Assembly (NCBI GenBank): GCA_963701435.1
Contig: CAVPAL010000023.1
Coordinates: 248,001-312,000, forward strand
DNA length: 64,000 bases
Source: JAACFF01 sp963701435
GTDB lineage: Bacteria; Chloroflexota; Anaerolineae; Promineifilales; Promineifilaceae
Direction: 5' to 3'
Program-made: the position numbers and the translations under genes
Part shown: one piece after another, positions 45,262 to 54,960 of the stretch
How positions within the stretch are numbered: position 1 is the stretch's first letter
Layout: the number at the start of each line of letters is the position of its first letter
Notes under the pieces: generated by a model
Told to the model about the DNA's origin: nothing
The model's input: the letters and a program-made list of their open reading frames with translations, nothing else
Database searches by the model: none

Positions 45262-46098
45262 ATGTTTACTGACAAAAAAATTGCGTTTATTGGCGCCGGC
45301 ACCATGGGTGAAGCCATGATTCGCGGGCTTCTGGGACAAACCATTGTCACCCCAGACCAAATTATTGCTTCCGACCATTACGCGGATCGTATCCAGGAAA
45401 TACAGGCAAAATATAACATTCAGGTCACGCGTGACAACCGTGAAGCCGCCGAAATCGGGCAGGTTGTTGTGCTTTCAATCAAACCGCAAAGCTTGCAATA
45501 TGTCCTGCCCGACATTCGCGGCCATCTGCGCCGGCAGGATTTATTGCTTTCGATCATCGCCGGCGCGCCAATCAAAAAGCTGGCCGACGGCTCGGCGCAC
45601 GCTTCCGTCATCCGCGCCATGCCCAACACGCCGGCGCAAATAGGCCAGGGCATCACCGTCTGGACCGCTACTGAAGAGGTTAATGAAGAGCATAAAGGGC
45701 AGGCGCGGCTCATCCTGGGATCGTTGGGCAAAGAAATTTTTGTGGATGAAGAGGCTTATCTCGACATGGCCACCGCGCTGAGCGGCTCCGGGCCGGCGTA
45801 TGTATTCATGATGATGGAAGCGATGATAGACGCCGGCGTCCACCTTGGTTTTTCACGCCGGATTGCGCGCGAGTTGGTTTTCCAGACCATTTTAGGCTCG
45901 GTTCAGTATGCGGAGCAATCCAGCAAACATGTGGCTGAACTGCGGAATCAGGTTACGTCGCCAGGCGGCACGTCGGCAGCGGCGCTCTACCATATGGAAA
46001 AAGGGGGCTTGCGCACGGTCATTTCGCGCGGCATCTGGGCTGCTTACCAGCGCTCGGTGGAACTGGGTCGCGGCGAAGATGTCAAGGGACCCGCCTGA
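45262..46098 (+). CDS. proC: Pyrroline-5-carboxylate reductase
   Basis: A 278-residue enzyme of proline synthesis that reduces pyrroline-5-carboxylate with NAD(P)H. It shows the Rossmann start IAFIGAGTMGEAMIRGLL, the MPNTPAQIGQG segment and ALSGSGPAYVFMMMEAMIDAG, then QVTSPGGTSAAALY, all diagnostic of ProC. AAGAGGCAGCT provides a ribosome site. Length is standard. Confidence 0.95.
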   Translation: MFTDKKIAFIGAGTMGEAMIRGLLGQTIVTPDQIIASDHYADRIQEIQAKYNIQVTRDNREAAEIGQVVVLSIKPQSLQYVLPDIRGHLRRQDLLLSIIAGAPIKKLADGSAHASVIRAMPNTPAQIGQGITVWTATEEVNEEHKGQARLILGSLGKEIFVDEEAYLDMATALSGSGPAYVFMMMEAMIDAGVHLGFSRRIARELVFQTILGSVQYAEQSSKHVAELRNQVTSPGGTSAAALYHMEKGGLRTVISRGIWAAYQRSVELGRGEDVKGPA

Positions 46099-46127
46099 GA
46101 AAAGCAGTGTGATTCAGGGCAAAAAAT

Positions 46128-47924
46128 TTGATCAGTAACCCAATCCTGTCGCCTCAAAAAATAGACCCCGCAACGGCCGTTCCCGGAACCGTCATTCTGC
46201 AAATCAACGGCGTGTGGCAGCGCTTCACCAAGCCGATTCATGTCATCACCGCCTGGCGACCGGATGAAGTCAAGACCGCGCTGCAAGAAGTGGAAACGGC
46301 CGTTAACGCACAGCAGTTCTACGCCGCCGGTTTCATGACCTACGAAGCCGCGGCAGCCTATGATCTGGCTGTCCATTCTCCAGCAACAAATGATTTGCCC
46401 CTGCTTTGGTTTGGGCTCTATGAAAGTCCCGAAAGCATACCGTCGCCTCCGGTCGCAGCGCAAACAGGTTACACCATCGGCGATTGGCGATCAGCCCTCG
46501 CAACGGACGCTTATGCCGCCGCCATCACGCGCATCAAGGATTTTATTGCTCGCGGCGAAACCTATCAGGTCAATTACACTTTTCCGCTGCAAACTGATTT
46601 TTCCGGCGATCCATACGCCCTTTTCATCGACCTGATGCAGGCCCAGGAAGCGCAATACAGCGCCTACATTGACCTTGGACGCCACGCCATCTGCTCAGCC
46701 TCGCCGGAACTATTTTTCGCGCTCAATGGGGAAAACATCCTGACCAGGCCCATGAAGGGCACGGCCGGCCGTGGTTTGACACAGGCAGATGACCAACATC
46801 AAATCGAATGGCTGCGGCATTCGACCAAAAATCGCGCAGAAAATGTGATGATCGTCGACATGCTTCGCAATGATTTGGGACGCGTGGCGCAAATTGGCAG
46901 CGTAGCGGCGCCGCAGCTTTTCACGGTCGAGCGCTACCCGACGCTGCTGCAAATGACCTCCACCGTCACCGCGCGCAGCAAGGCCCCATTCACCGAAATC
47001 ATGGCGGCATTGTTTCCCTGCGCTTCGATTACCGGCGCGCCCAAAATACGCACGGCCCAAATCATTCGCGAGCTAGAAATCGGGCCGCGCGGCGTTTATA
47101 CCGGCGCCATTGGCTTTTTAGGGCCGCAGCGTCAGGCGCAATTTAATGTTGCGATCCGTACTGTGGTCGTGGATCGACCAAGCCAAAAAGCGGTTTATGG
47201 CGTCGGCAGCGGCATCGTGTGGGATTCGGACGCCGATCAAGAATATGCAGAATGTCGCTTAAAATCACAGGTTCTACTGCAGAAACGGCCGTCTTTCGAC
47301 CTGTTCGAATCAATGCTGTGGACGCCGGATGAAGGCTATTTTCTACTCGATTACCATCTGGCGCGGCTGGCTGCTTCGGCTGACTATTTTAACTTCGCTT
47401 TTGACCTGCACGCCGTGCGGCGCACTTTGACAAAGTTAGCAAAAACCCTGTCGCAGCCGCAAAAAATCCGCCTCGTCGTGCAGCGCGATGGCGCAGCAAG
47501 CTCGCAAGCCGTATCGTTAGAATTCGGCGCTATGGTTGAGCCCGTGCGCGTTGGATTGGCGGCCGAACCGATTAATTCCCAATCCGTCTGGCTCTATCAC
47601 AAAACCACAAGACGCGACGACTACACGGCCGCGCGCGCTTCACGACCAGATTGTGACGAGGCGATTTTGTGGAATGAACGCGGCGCCTTGACTGAAGCCG
47701 GCAGCGCCAACGTGGTTTTGAAGCTGGAGGGTAAATTGTGGACACCTCCGGTTGCTGATGGACTGCTGGCAGGGACAATGCGAGCATTTTTGTTGGCAAA
47801 CGGCCGTATCCGTGAACGCACGTTAACCATCGCAGATTTAAAACGCTGCGAAGAAATTTACCTTATCAACTCCGTACGCAAATGGCGCCGCGCGGCGCTC
47901 GCCCCGGTTGACAGCAGTCAATAA
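46128..47924 (+). CDS. pabB: PabB-PabC fusion: aminodeoxychorismate synthase component I + lyase
   Basis: A 598-residue protein beginning at TTG 46128. Residues about 1-385 are the chorismate-binding domain (GETYQVNYTF, RPMKGTAGRG, NRAENVMIVDMLRNDLGRVA, PCASITGAPKIRTAQII). Residues about 390-598 are a class IV PLP aminotransferase-fold lyase (FDLFESMLW, LWNERGALTEAGSANVV, EEIYLINSVRKWRRA). The fusion makes p-aminobenzoate for folate: amination of chorismate then release of pyruvate. Glutaminase PabA is not in the window. This fused layout is known in bacteria. Confidence 0.9.
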   Translation: MISNPILSPQKIDPATAVPGTVILQINGVWQRFTKPIHVITAWRPDEVKTALQEVETAVNAQQFYAAGFMTYEAAAAYDLAVHSPATNDLPLLWFGLYESPESIPSPPVAAQTGYTIGDWRSALATDAYAAAITRIKDFIARGETYQVNYTFPLQTDFSGDPYALFIDLMQAQEAQYSAYIDLGRHAICSASPELFFALNGENILTRPMKGTAGRGLTQADDQHQIEWLRHSTKNRAENVMIVDMLRNDLGRVAQIGSVAAPQLFTVERYPTLLQMTSTVTARSKAPFTEIMAALFPCASITGAPKIRTAQIIRELEIGPRGVYTGAIGFLGPQRQAQFNVAIRTVVVDRPSQKAVYGVGSGIVWDSDADQEYAECRLKSQVLLQKRPSFDLFESMLWTPDEGYFLLDYHLARLAASADYFNFAFDLHAVRRTLTKLAKTLSQPQKIRLVVQRDGAASSQAVSLEFGAMVEPVRVGLAAEPINSQSVWLYHKTTRRDDYTAARASRPDCDEAILWNERGALTEAGSANVVLKLEGKLWTPPVADGLLAGTMRAFLLANGRIRERTLTIADLKRCEEIYLINSVRKWRRAALAPVDSSQ

Positions 47925-47980
47925 CCGGCGCTCAGGCAGCTCCCTCCACGTCTTTTGCATTCAAATAATTTGAGGAATCC

Positions 47981-48997
47981 ATGCAACGAATTTTAGTAAC
48001 CGGCGGCGCCGGCTATATCGGCAGCCATACCGTGGTGGAATTACTAAAGGCAGGCTACGAAGTCATCATTGTTGATAACCTGCACAACAGCAAAGCTGAA
48101 TCAGTGGCGCGAATTGAACAAATCAGCGGCAAAACGGTGCAGTTTCACGAACTCGATATTCGGGACAAAAGCGCTCTGGAAGCAGTTTTTGCAACTGCGC
48201 CCATAGATGCAGTCATCCATTTTGCGGCGCTTAAAGCAGTAGGCGAATCAGTCGAGAAACCATTGGCATATTATCAAAACAATGTCACCGGCACGCTTGT
48301 CCTGTGTGAAGTGATGCGCGATTATGGCGTAAAAAATATAGTGTTTAGCTCTTCTTGCACGGTATACGGCGACCCTGACCAGGTACCGGTTTCTGAAGAG
48401 AGTCCCTTAAAGCCGGCGACAAACCCATACGGCCGTTCCAAACAAATTATGGAGGATGTACTCCAGGATTTGTATATTTCCGACAACGCCTGGAACATCG
48501 CCCTGCTGCGTTACTTCAATCCCATCGGCGCGCATCCCAGCGGTCTGATTGGCGAAGACCCCAACGGAATCCCCAATAACCTGGTTCCCTACGTAGCGCA
48601 GGTAGCGGTTGGCAAGCTGCCTTATTTGCGTGTATTTGGCAATGATTATGACACGCCTGATGGCTCCGGCGTGCGAGATTATATCCATGTGCTTGACCTG
48701 GCCGCAGGTCATGTCAAAGCGTTGGACAAGCTGGCGACAAACCCTGGCGTGGTTATCTATAACCTTGGTACAGGGCGCGGTTATTCGGTGTTGGAAGTCG
48801 TAGCGGCCTTCGAAAAGGCTTGTGGTCGGGAAATCCCCTTCAAATTCTTCCCACGGCGCGCGGGCGACGTCGCTATGACGTACGCTGATCCCAGCAAAGC
48901 CAATCGAGAATTGGTTTGGACCACGGAGCGTGACATTGACGACATGTGCCTCGATACCTGGCGCTGGCAGTCACAAAATCCGGACGGGTATGCCTGA
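47981..48997 (+). CDS. galE: UDP-glucose 4-epimerase
   Basis: A 338-residue extended SDR. NAD-binding motif TGGAGYIGSH, VDNLHNSKAESV, FAALKAVGESV, SSSCTVYG and catalytic Tyr-x3-Lys in NPYGRSK are all characteristic of GalE. It interconverts UDP-glucose and UDP-galactose and supplies envelope glycan synthesis, fitting the polysaccharide genes at 54-57.7 kb. It is convergent with the NusG-like gene, eight bases apart. Confidence 0.93.
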   Translation: MQRILVTGGAGYIGSHTVVELLKAGYEVIIVDNLHNSKAESVARIEQISGKTVQFHELDIRDKSALEAVFATAPIDAVIHFAALKAVGESVEKPLAYYQNNVTGTLVLCEVMRDYGVKNIVFSSSCTVYGDPDQVPVSEESPLKPATNPYGRSKQIMEDVLQDLYISDNAWNIALLRYFNPIGAHPSGLIGEDPNGIPNNLVPYVAQVAVGKLPYLRVFGNDYDTPDGSGVRDYIHVLDLAAGHVKALDKLATNPGVVIYNLGTGRGYSVLEVVAAFEKACGREIPFKFFPRRAGDVAMTYADPSKANRELVWTTERDIDDMCLDTWRWQSQNPDGYA

Positions 48998-49005
48998 GCA
49001 AGGAC

Positions 49006-49521
49006 TCAACTCTCCTTTTTGATCTTTTCAATTTGTCCGGCGTCCATCTCGATTGTCTGCGGGTGGCTGCTGAGAAAAGCCAAAAGCACCTGGACACGTT
49101 CTTTGCCTTTCAACTTGGCGTCAAAAATCGCCTCATAGCCTTCGAACGGGCCGCCGGTTATGCGCACGCGGTCCCCTTTTTCAATGCCCTCCAAGGTTAA
49201 ACCGCCCGCCGCTTCGATTTCTTTCAGCCGGATTCGCAGTTCATTAATCAAATTATCGGGCACAATGGCGGGTTCACCGCCGAAAGCAACCAGACCGATG
49301 GTTCCCGGCATCCAGTTGATGGTATTGATGCCAATCGTTTCCAGATCGGTGCGGATGAACATGTAACCGGGAAAATAAGGTTTCCGTTTTGCCGCGCGTG
49401 GATTTTTGGGCTGTACGCGCACCATCGGGAAAAAGGCGTCAATTTCCTCATTTTCGAGGCGTTGATTTACTGTTGATTCTTTGTGTGGTTTAACTCGTAA
49501 GGCGTACCAGTATGTCGTCAT
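49006..49521 (-). CDS. NusG/RfaH-family transcription elongation factor
   Basis: A 171-residue protein starting at ATG 49521 after GGGAGATC. It has an NGN domain (WYALRVKPHKESTVNQRLENEEIDAFFP, FPGYMFIRTD) and a C-terminal KOW domain (IEKGDRVRITGGPFEGYEAIF). These factors bind RNA polymerase and modulate pausing. It sits apart from ribosomal or secE genes, so it may be a specialised paralogue for long envelope operons; a housekeeping role cannot be excluded. Confidence 0.85.
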   Translation of the reverse strand: MTTYWYALRVKPHKESTVNQRLENEEIDAFFPMVRVQPKNPRAAKRKPYFPGYMFIRTDLETIGINTINWMPGTIGLVAFGGEPAIVPDNLINELRIRLKEIEAAGGLTLEGIEKGDRVRITGGPFEGYEAIFDAKLKGKERVQVLLAFLSSHPQTIEMDAGQIEKIKKES

Positions 49522-49591
49522 TTGATCTCCCAAAATTGTCTGTTGCCGATTACCTAAGCTTGCTTCAATTAATGTTAGTCTACTCTTCGTC

Positions 49592-50992
49592 TCACGGCCA
49601 GCTCTGCAAAAAAGCAGCCGCCAGTTGTCCCGCATATATGATAATGGGACGCGGATAGAGCGCCAACAAAAATGCGATTACACCCACAGCGCCTGCAACA
49701 GCTCGCATCCAGCGCGGCTCTACTCCCATCGATAATTGGGCGACCGCCCACAAATGGGACACGGCGCGCAAAAGGGCAGCCACACCGCCGGCCAATCCAA
49801 CCATAATCAAAACCGGCAGCCAGGCTGGCGCATCCCCACCAGCGGCTAACAACGCCCAAAGGCCGGGAAATCCAATGGTCAGGGGCAGACCAATCAGTGC
49901 AAAAGCGCCCAATAAAAATAGCGCTGTACTGAATGGGAACTGCCGGCCAATTGATGAGGAAGCTTGCATCTTTTCCGGCAGGTTGTTTTTTTGCATGAAT
50001 GACAGGCCGACAACAGCCAGCAGCAAACTCAAAAAACGGGATATGTGCAGCAGGATGCTCGTTTGCCATGCCGCCTCAAACGGCAAGGCCAGCGCCAGGA
50101 CTCCCAGCCCCATGTTAAGCAGCAGCAAATAGGCCAGGAGTTCGCGCCAGGTAACGGCCGTTACCGCCAGCAAACTCGCCGCCAATATTGTACCCATGCC
50201 GCTCAACTGAACCCATTGTACAAATTGCGGATTACGCATCAGGGCCAGGTTTTCTTGCAGCGCCGTAAACAGGAATGCCAAAACGGCCGTTTGCACCAAT
50301 CCAAATAAGATAGGCAGCAGCAGCAGCGGCATTTCTCTGGCCGTAGCCCCTACCCAAATATGCAGCGGAAAACCTGCCATGAAAACAAGTATCGCAGCAA
50401 CCAACATACTCAGGATCGTTGCTGTCGAACCGAGCGGCCTGCCGGCTGAAAGCATCCACCCAACAACAAGGAGCAGCGTCACGGCCACAATCACAAGCGC
50501 AATATAACGCAGTCCGCCATAGGTGCGGCGCAAAATTTGGGGGTGGTAGGCCATCATAACCAATCCCAATGCCACAGCTAAAAACGGCGCGCCAAAAACA
50601 AAGGGGGTGATCATTAAGGCAACGGCCAGAGAGGAGAGGGCCAATAAGGAAGCAGGGATAAAAGTTTTGCCTTGCGGCCACAGCAAGGTTAATAAATACA
50701 ACACCCCCAGCCCTAAACAAATATAAAGAATTAATGCCTGCACGCCGGGGCTAAGCGTCAATGTACGGCCTGTTATTTCCCAGGTATCACCGGCAAACAA
50801 TGGCGCTTCTGGCAGCGCTTGCCCAGGTTCAAGCACAATGCTGCGGGTTAACCAGCCCAGAAAGAGGACCGCAATAAAACCGGTTACGGCCGTTGCGCGT
50901 TGCCAGCGGCTTACTAATAACGCAAGAACTGCCGCCAAGACAGGAACAACTATCAAATAAACCGGTGCAGGATAACCCATAAAACCATTCAA
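49592..50992 (-). CDS. Divergent NuoN/MrpD-like membrane protein
   Basis: A 466-residue protein with about 13-14 membrane helices. The segments LRYIALVIVAVTLLLVVGW and PLHIWVGATAREMPLLLLPILFGLVQTAVLAFLF align by eye with the antiporter-like subunits of complex I. The TM7 Lys expected in 'K-A' appears to be Gln (LVQTAV), and no Glu is seen at the TM5 position. It is third in a minus-strand operon with two other membrane genes. Proton pumping is therefore doubtful; role unknown. Confidence 0.65.
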   Translation of the reverse strand: MNGFMGYPAPVYLIVVPVLAAVLALLVSRWQRATAVTGFIAVLFLGWLTRSIVLEPGQALPEAPLFAGDTWEITGRTLTLSPGVQALILYICLGLGVLYLLTLLWPQGKTFIPASLLALSSLAVALMITPFVFGAPFLAVALGLVMMAYHPQILRRTYGGLRYIALVIVAVTLLLVVGWMLSAGRPLGSTATILSMLVAAILVFMAGFPLHIWVGATAREMPLLLLPILFGLVQTAVLAFLFTALQENLALMRNPQFVQWVQLSGMGTILAASLLAVTAVTWRELLAYLLLLNMGLGVLALALPFEAAWQTSILLHISRFLSLLLAVVGLSFMQKNNLPEKMQASSSIGRQFPFSTALFLLGAFALIGLPLTIGFPGLWALLAAGGDAPAWLPVLIMVGLAGGVAALLRAVSHLWAVAQLSMGVEPRWMRAVAGAVGVIAFLLALYPRPIIIYAGQLAAAFLQSWP

Positions 50993-51004
50993 TCCGGGAA
51001 AACT

Positions 51005-51709
51005 TTACTTCAACAACGCATACCAGGATGCGCGGCGCGCCTGGGTCAGATAAGCAATCACGACAGCCAGGAATAAATTCAAACCGGCAAACATCGCCAA
51101 CAAAGCCACCGACTGCTCCAGCCCGCTGTAGAATAATTCAAATCCGGTCAAAAATGTAAACAAACCCATACCGGCCGGCAGCGGATCGCGGCTGGCGGCC
51201 GTGCTCAACAGCCCAAAGCCAACCAGGACCAGAACGGCCGCATCAATATGGCGTAAACTTTCCGGTATGCCCGGCAGGCTGAATGTCGGGCGTTGCATTA
51301 ACCAAATAATGACTATCAACAGCAGCAGCGTCAGCCCCAGGCGTACGGCCGTATCCATGGAAATATGCCAGCGTCCCAGGTTTAAACTTTTATCAATGCC
51401 AACAACATGCGCTTCTTCGGCCGAAAGGTCCGGCGGCATGCTGCCGTAATGAACCTGGCGCGCAGTCCAATAAAGGATTAAACAGACAAACAATCCCACC
51501 AATACTTTCACAATTGCCAACCGAGGATCCAGTAAATCAACGAACAGCAAACTGGCGACAAGGTATTGCACCATCAGAGCAAAAAGCGCCAGACGCCAAT
51601 CCCAGAAGAATGCAATCAGAACGGCCGTTCCCAGCAAAACCCACACAGCCGGGAATCCGCGCAAAAAATCGAACCGTTCTATCCAATCAAATATTGTAGG
51701 AATATTCAT
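51005..51709 (-). CDS. Membrane protein, possible NuoJ/NuoK-like
   Basis: A 234-residue protein with six or seven helices, starting at ATG 51709 (TTG 51721 is possible). The C-terminal part (MGLFTFLTGFELFYSGLEQSVALL) has the two acid residues and small-residue pattern of NuoK/MrpC, and a cytoplasmic loop carries GIDKSLNLGRWHI. The family is uncertain. It lies between NuoL-like and NuoN-like genes, which suggests one complex. Confidence 0.5.
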   Translation of the reverse strand: MNIPTIFDWIERFDFLRGFPAVWVLLGTAVLIAFFWDWRLALFALMVQYLVASLLFVDLLDPRLAIVKVLVGLFVCLILYWTARQVHYGSMPPDLSAEEAHVVGIDKSLNLGRWHISMDTAVRLGLTLLLLIVIIWLMQRPTFSLPGIPESLRHIDAAVLVLVGFGLLSTAASRDPLPAGMGLFTFLTGFELFYSGLEQSVALLAMFAGLNLFLAVVIAYLTQARRASWYALLK

Positions 51710-51721
51710 CTTCGAATTCAA

Positions 51722-53320
51722 TCACAGGGTCGTTGCAATTACGTACAACAACAAGAAAATCAATAACCACACCAATCCGCGATCGCCTTCCAGAGTTTGC
51801 GTCGCCTGCGCCAAAGCTTGTAAAAAACCGCCCAACCCCTTGCCAATTACTTCTTGAGCGCGGGCGAAAGGAAAATCAAACGTAAAGGCGCGGTTAATCT
51901 GCTGGGCTGCCTCGCGCATATTGCCCAAAAATCGCAGCAGCAGCAAACCACCGGCTAAGGCCAATAATATAGCCGCCCACGCCGCCGGCGCGCTGTTTGT
52001 ATAAGCTGCCGGCGCCAGCATAAACAAGCCTAGAATGGGCAAAAACAGGCCCAGATCGGCCAAAATTTCCTGAACTAGGAGCGGTGAAGACGGGGATTCT
52101 TCAAAGCTGATGCGATCCCGCAAATGCAGAATAACGGCCGTTATCATTGGCGCCAATAAAATGACAGCCGCCAACAGCAGCATGTAACGGCCGTTGATCC
52201 ACCAGGCCGTATACAAAGCGCTCAAACCCATAAAACCGGCCGTCAACGGCAGTCCGGCCAGGCTGACCAGCGCCGCTACTGGCGGAATTAAAAGCCACAA
52301 ACGCGCGCGCGGAATCGTCTCAACATCCAGTAAAAACAGAATGCCCATACCTAAAGTCGCCGCGCGCAGTTCGGACAGCAGCGCCTGACTGCCGCCCCAC
52401 AAGCCAACCAAGAATGTGAGCGCGCCCATAAACAAAGCAATTTTGGGCAGCAAACGGCCAGGCAAATGCACAACCATCCAAGCGCGACGCAAGCCGGAAA
52501 GCATTGTCAGGAAGGCTGCCAGCGTCAACGCCAGCGCCAGGCCAATACCAACAGCCCCGCTGTCACTGAGCCGCATCAACAAGCCGGCGCCAACAATAGG
52601 CGGCAGTAAAAATAAGCTTGTCTTCGTTTGTGACGGTAAAGATTGCTGGTAGGGCTGCCAGGTCGCAAAAGGCAGCACACCCATCTGCACCAAAACTGCC
52701 AGACTCAAGGCCGCAAGGGATGCGACCGGCCATGCCGCCAGGTTCCATCCATCTGCTAATGCGGCGGGCGGCGTCCATGCGGCTGCCAGCGCCAACAGCC
52801 ATAGAGGCGACAACAACCAAAACAATCTCGACAAGTTGGGAGGTCCGGCGTCATCTGCCGGAACGGCCAGATACAGCGTCAGGCTCCACGCCAATGCAAA
52901 AAACGACCAACCTGTTAGCAGCGTAGCCAATGTACCGGCCCACACAGCCGCCAGTGCGGCGCCCATGAGCAGCAGCGCCAGCGCCGGATGATATACCAGG
53001 TATGGATATTCTTGATGGGATGATGAAAGAAAATATCTGAGCAACACGGCCGTTCCCAACAGCAGCACAACGCCGCCCAACGGCCAATTCAAGGCATCTA
53101 CCTCCCACCGCCAGGCTGACAACACGCCCGACTCCATCTGGGAAACGGCCGTCCAGGCATGCGGCAGCTCCCGACCCAATGACCACCAAAACAAGCCGCC
53201 TCCAAGCGCAAAAAATAAAGCGGCCAGTTGCGTCAGATGGGGGCGCCAGGTGGCAATCAGAGCAGTCAGGCTTGCTCCCAGCAAGAACCAGCCAAAAATC
53301 AACAGTGGTGAATCCAACAT
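51722..53320 (-). CDS. Divergent NuoL/MrpA-like membrane protein
   Basis: A 532-residue protein starting at ATG 53320 after GGAAGGAAAC. It has about 14 helices and a final amphipathic helix plus membrane anchor, as in NuoL-like proteins. LPFATWQPYQQSLPSQTKTSLFLLPPIVGAGLLMRL aligns by eye with the PFh-W ... K-aG signature, but the Lys appears replaced, and the TM5 Glu region reads LLTGWSFFALAWSLTLY. First gene of the three-gene operon. Confidence 0.65.
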   Translation of the reverse strand: MLDSPLLIFGWFLLGASLTALIATWRPHLTQLAALFFALGGGLFWWSLGRELPHAWTAVSQMESGVLSAWRWEVDALNWPLGGVVLLLGTAVLLRYFLSSSHQEYPYLVYHPALALLLMGAALAAVWAGTLATLLTGWSFFALAWSLTLYLAVPADDAGPPNLSRLFWLLSPLWLLALAAAWTPPAALADGWNLAAWPVASLAALSLAVLVQMGVLPFATWQPYQQSLPSQTKTSLFLLPPIVGAGLLMRLSDSGAVGIGLALALTLAAFLTMLSGLRRAWMVVHLPGRLLPKIALFMGALTFLVGLWGGSQALLSELRAATLGMGILFLLDVETIPRARLWLLIPPVAALVSLAGLPLTAGFMGLSALYTAWWINGRYMLLLAAVILLAPMITAVILHLRDRISFEESPSSPLLVQEILADLGLFLPILGLFMLAPAAYTNSAPAAWAAILLALAGGLLLLRFLGNMREAAQQINRAFTFDFPFARAQEVIGKGLGGFLQALAQATQTLEGDRGLVWLLIFLLLYVIATTL

Positions 53321-53427
53321 GTTTCCTTCCAAAACGGGGGGATTGTAGCCTGATTCGTAAAGATGGGGCAAACAAGGCGCGGATTCCTGCTACGCACGCA
53401 GGAGGAATCACATCATATTCTCACGCG

Positions 53428-54255
53428 TTAGGAGACGTGCGGAATGTAGGCAATATCATCCTGGAGGGAAAGCGACTTTGTAGGCGCCGCCAGATCGGCG
53501 ATGATCTGCGGCAGCATGGCGCGCGTCGCTTCCGCGCCGGCATCAATTAATTCCTGATACCTGGAAAGTCGAATATAACTTTTACCCACAAGGTCAGGAA
53601 TAATCAGGCAGTCGGCGTTGACATCTCCCCCGCCCGCATGCTGGATAAGCATTTCCAGGGCTGCCATAGTCACGCCCATTGGGCCTAAATAATCTCGGTA
53701 GGCGGGCACAAATACATCTACGCCAATGACGTAATCCGCTCCCAGCAATCGGGCTGCATAGTCGGGCAGATTGTCAACAACACCGCCGTCACAAAGTAAA
53801 CGGCCGTTTATCTCAATCGGCTCAACCAATCCAGGCACCGAGCAACTGGCGCGTATAGCCGCCGCCAGTGAGCCATCTTGCAAAATGATGCGTTCACCGG
53901 TTTCCAGATCGGCGGCTACCGCAGCAAAGGGAATTGATAAATCGCGAATGTCGAGGTCGCCAACCGTATTTTCGATCCACTGATCCAATTTCGCAAAGCT
54001 CAATAAACCATGGCGCGGCCACGTCGGGCGACTAATATCAAACCAACCTGTGCCGGCGGCAATTTCCATGAGCTGGGCCACTTCGATTCCGGCGCAGTAA
54101 GCGGAACCGACCAACGAACCCATGCTGGTCCCGGCGATAAAATCAATGGGAATGCCTGCTTCTTCGAGGACCGCCAGCACGCCAATGTGCGCCAAACCAC
54201 GCGCGGCGCCGCCGCCTAGAGCTAAACCAACTCGTCTGTGGTCAATATCCATCAT
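53428..54255 (-). CDS. Patatin-like phospholipase
   Basis: A 275-residue protein. ATG 54255 is preferred because the longer frame to 54294 runs into the repeat at 54270-54336. It carries GLALGGGAARGLAHIGVL (oxyanion loop), nucleophile elbow GTSMGS and the catalytic Asp in CDGGVVDNLP, so the Ser-Asp dyad is complete. RssA-type bacterial members hydrolyse lipids; the substrate is unknown. Confidence 0.88.
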   Translation of the reverse strand: MMDIDHRRVGLALGGGAARGLAHIGVLAVLEEAGIPIDFIAGTSMGSLVGSAYCAGIEVAQLMEIAAGTGWFDISRPTWPRHGLLSFAKLDQWIENTVGDLDIRDLSIPFAAVAADLETGERIILQDGSLAAAIRASCSVPGLVEPIEINGRLLCDGGVVDNLPDYAARLLGADYVIGVDVFVPAYRDYLGPMGVTMAALEMLIQHAGGGDVNADCLIIPDLVGKSYIRLSRYQELIDAGAEATRAMLPQIIADLAAPTKSLSLQDDIAYIPHVS

Positions 54256-54269
54256 TTTAGACGTTGCCG

Positions 54270-54336
54270 ATTCCTCAAGGAAACCACAGTTCAAGTCCTT
54301 TGGGATTTCCGAATAGTTTCTGCGGTTTACCTAATA
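54270..54336. repeat. Intergenic imperfect inverted repeat, copy D
   Basis: It begins ATTCCTCAAGGAAACCACAG, runs through CCTTTGGGATTTCCGAATAG and ends TTTCTGCGGTTTACCTAAT. It shares its left end with copy A (3462) and its right end with copies A and B. Confidence 0.7.
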
Positions 54337-54461
54337 ACCTGATAACCTGGTTTGTGACTGTCAGACCCTCAAAGGTTAGGCCAGTTGAAACCTATTTTCG
54401 TCTGCGACAAGCTTAAGCTATGGCTGAGCAGTCATCCTGGTTTCTTCATTCAAAGGTCTGA

Positions 54462-54872
54462 TCAACTAGGGTAGGTAGTATCAATGCGGCTGGCGGAATT
54501 GACCAGTTCAATCGCGGCCTTAGGCGCTTTCATGATTTTCATCATGTTACCCTTTAATCTCAACTGCTTTGTCATAATACCGCGAATCGGATCGATCTTT
54601 TTGGCCAGCACACCTTGCCAAACTTCCAAAGGAGCGCTTAATTCAAACGCCGTCTTTTTCGAGTTGGGATCATTGACGAGATAAGCGTCGCGCGCTTCTC
54701 CATGCCACAGATCCATATAAAGATAAATAGTATCCTGGATAGGGCCGCCTTTTTCGACAACGAAGTAGAAATCTCCTTCCCATTTTGCCGCTGCTTTTTG
54801 GTAAGCCGCACTTTCATTCAGTTCAACTTGCAGCGCCTTGACCCATTCGTCAGTTCCGAATTGATATGACAT
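54462..54872 (-). CDS. SCP2 sterol-binding domain protein
   Basis: A 136-residue protein starting at ATG 54872 after GCGAGGAGAAAAG. The pattern WEGDFYFVVEKG, DTIYLYMDLWHGEARDAYLV and KQLRLKGNMMKIMKAPKA matches the SCP2 fold, with a hydrophobic tunnel for lipids. Its ligand and partners are not evident. Confidence 0.78.
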   Translation of the reverse strand: MSYQFGTDEWVKALQVELNESAAYQKAAAKWEGDFYFVVEKGGPIQDTIYLYMDLWHGEARDAYLVNDPNSKKTAFELSAPLEVWQGVLAKKIDPIRGIMTKQLRLKGNMMKIMKAPKAAIELVNSASRIDTTYPS

Positions 54873-54960
54873 TCTTTTCTCCTCGCTATTATTATTGAAG
54901 ACAGTGAACACTTATTAAGATAGCACAAGCTTTATGAGTTTGACAAGCAGTTAAGCAAAT

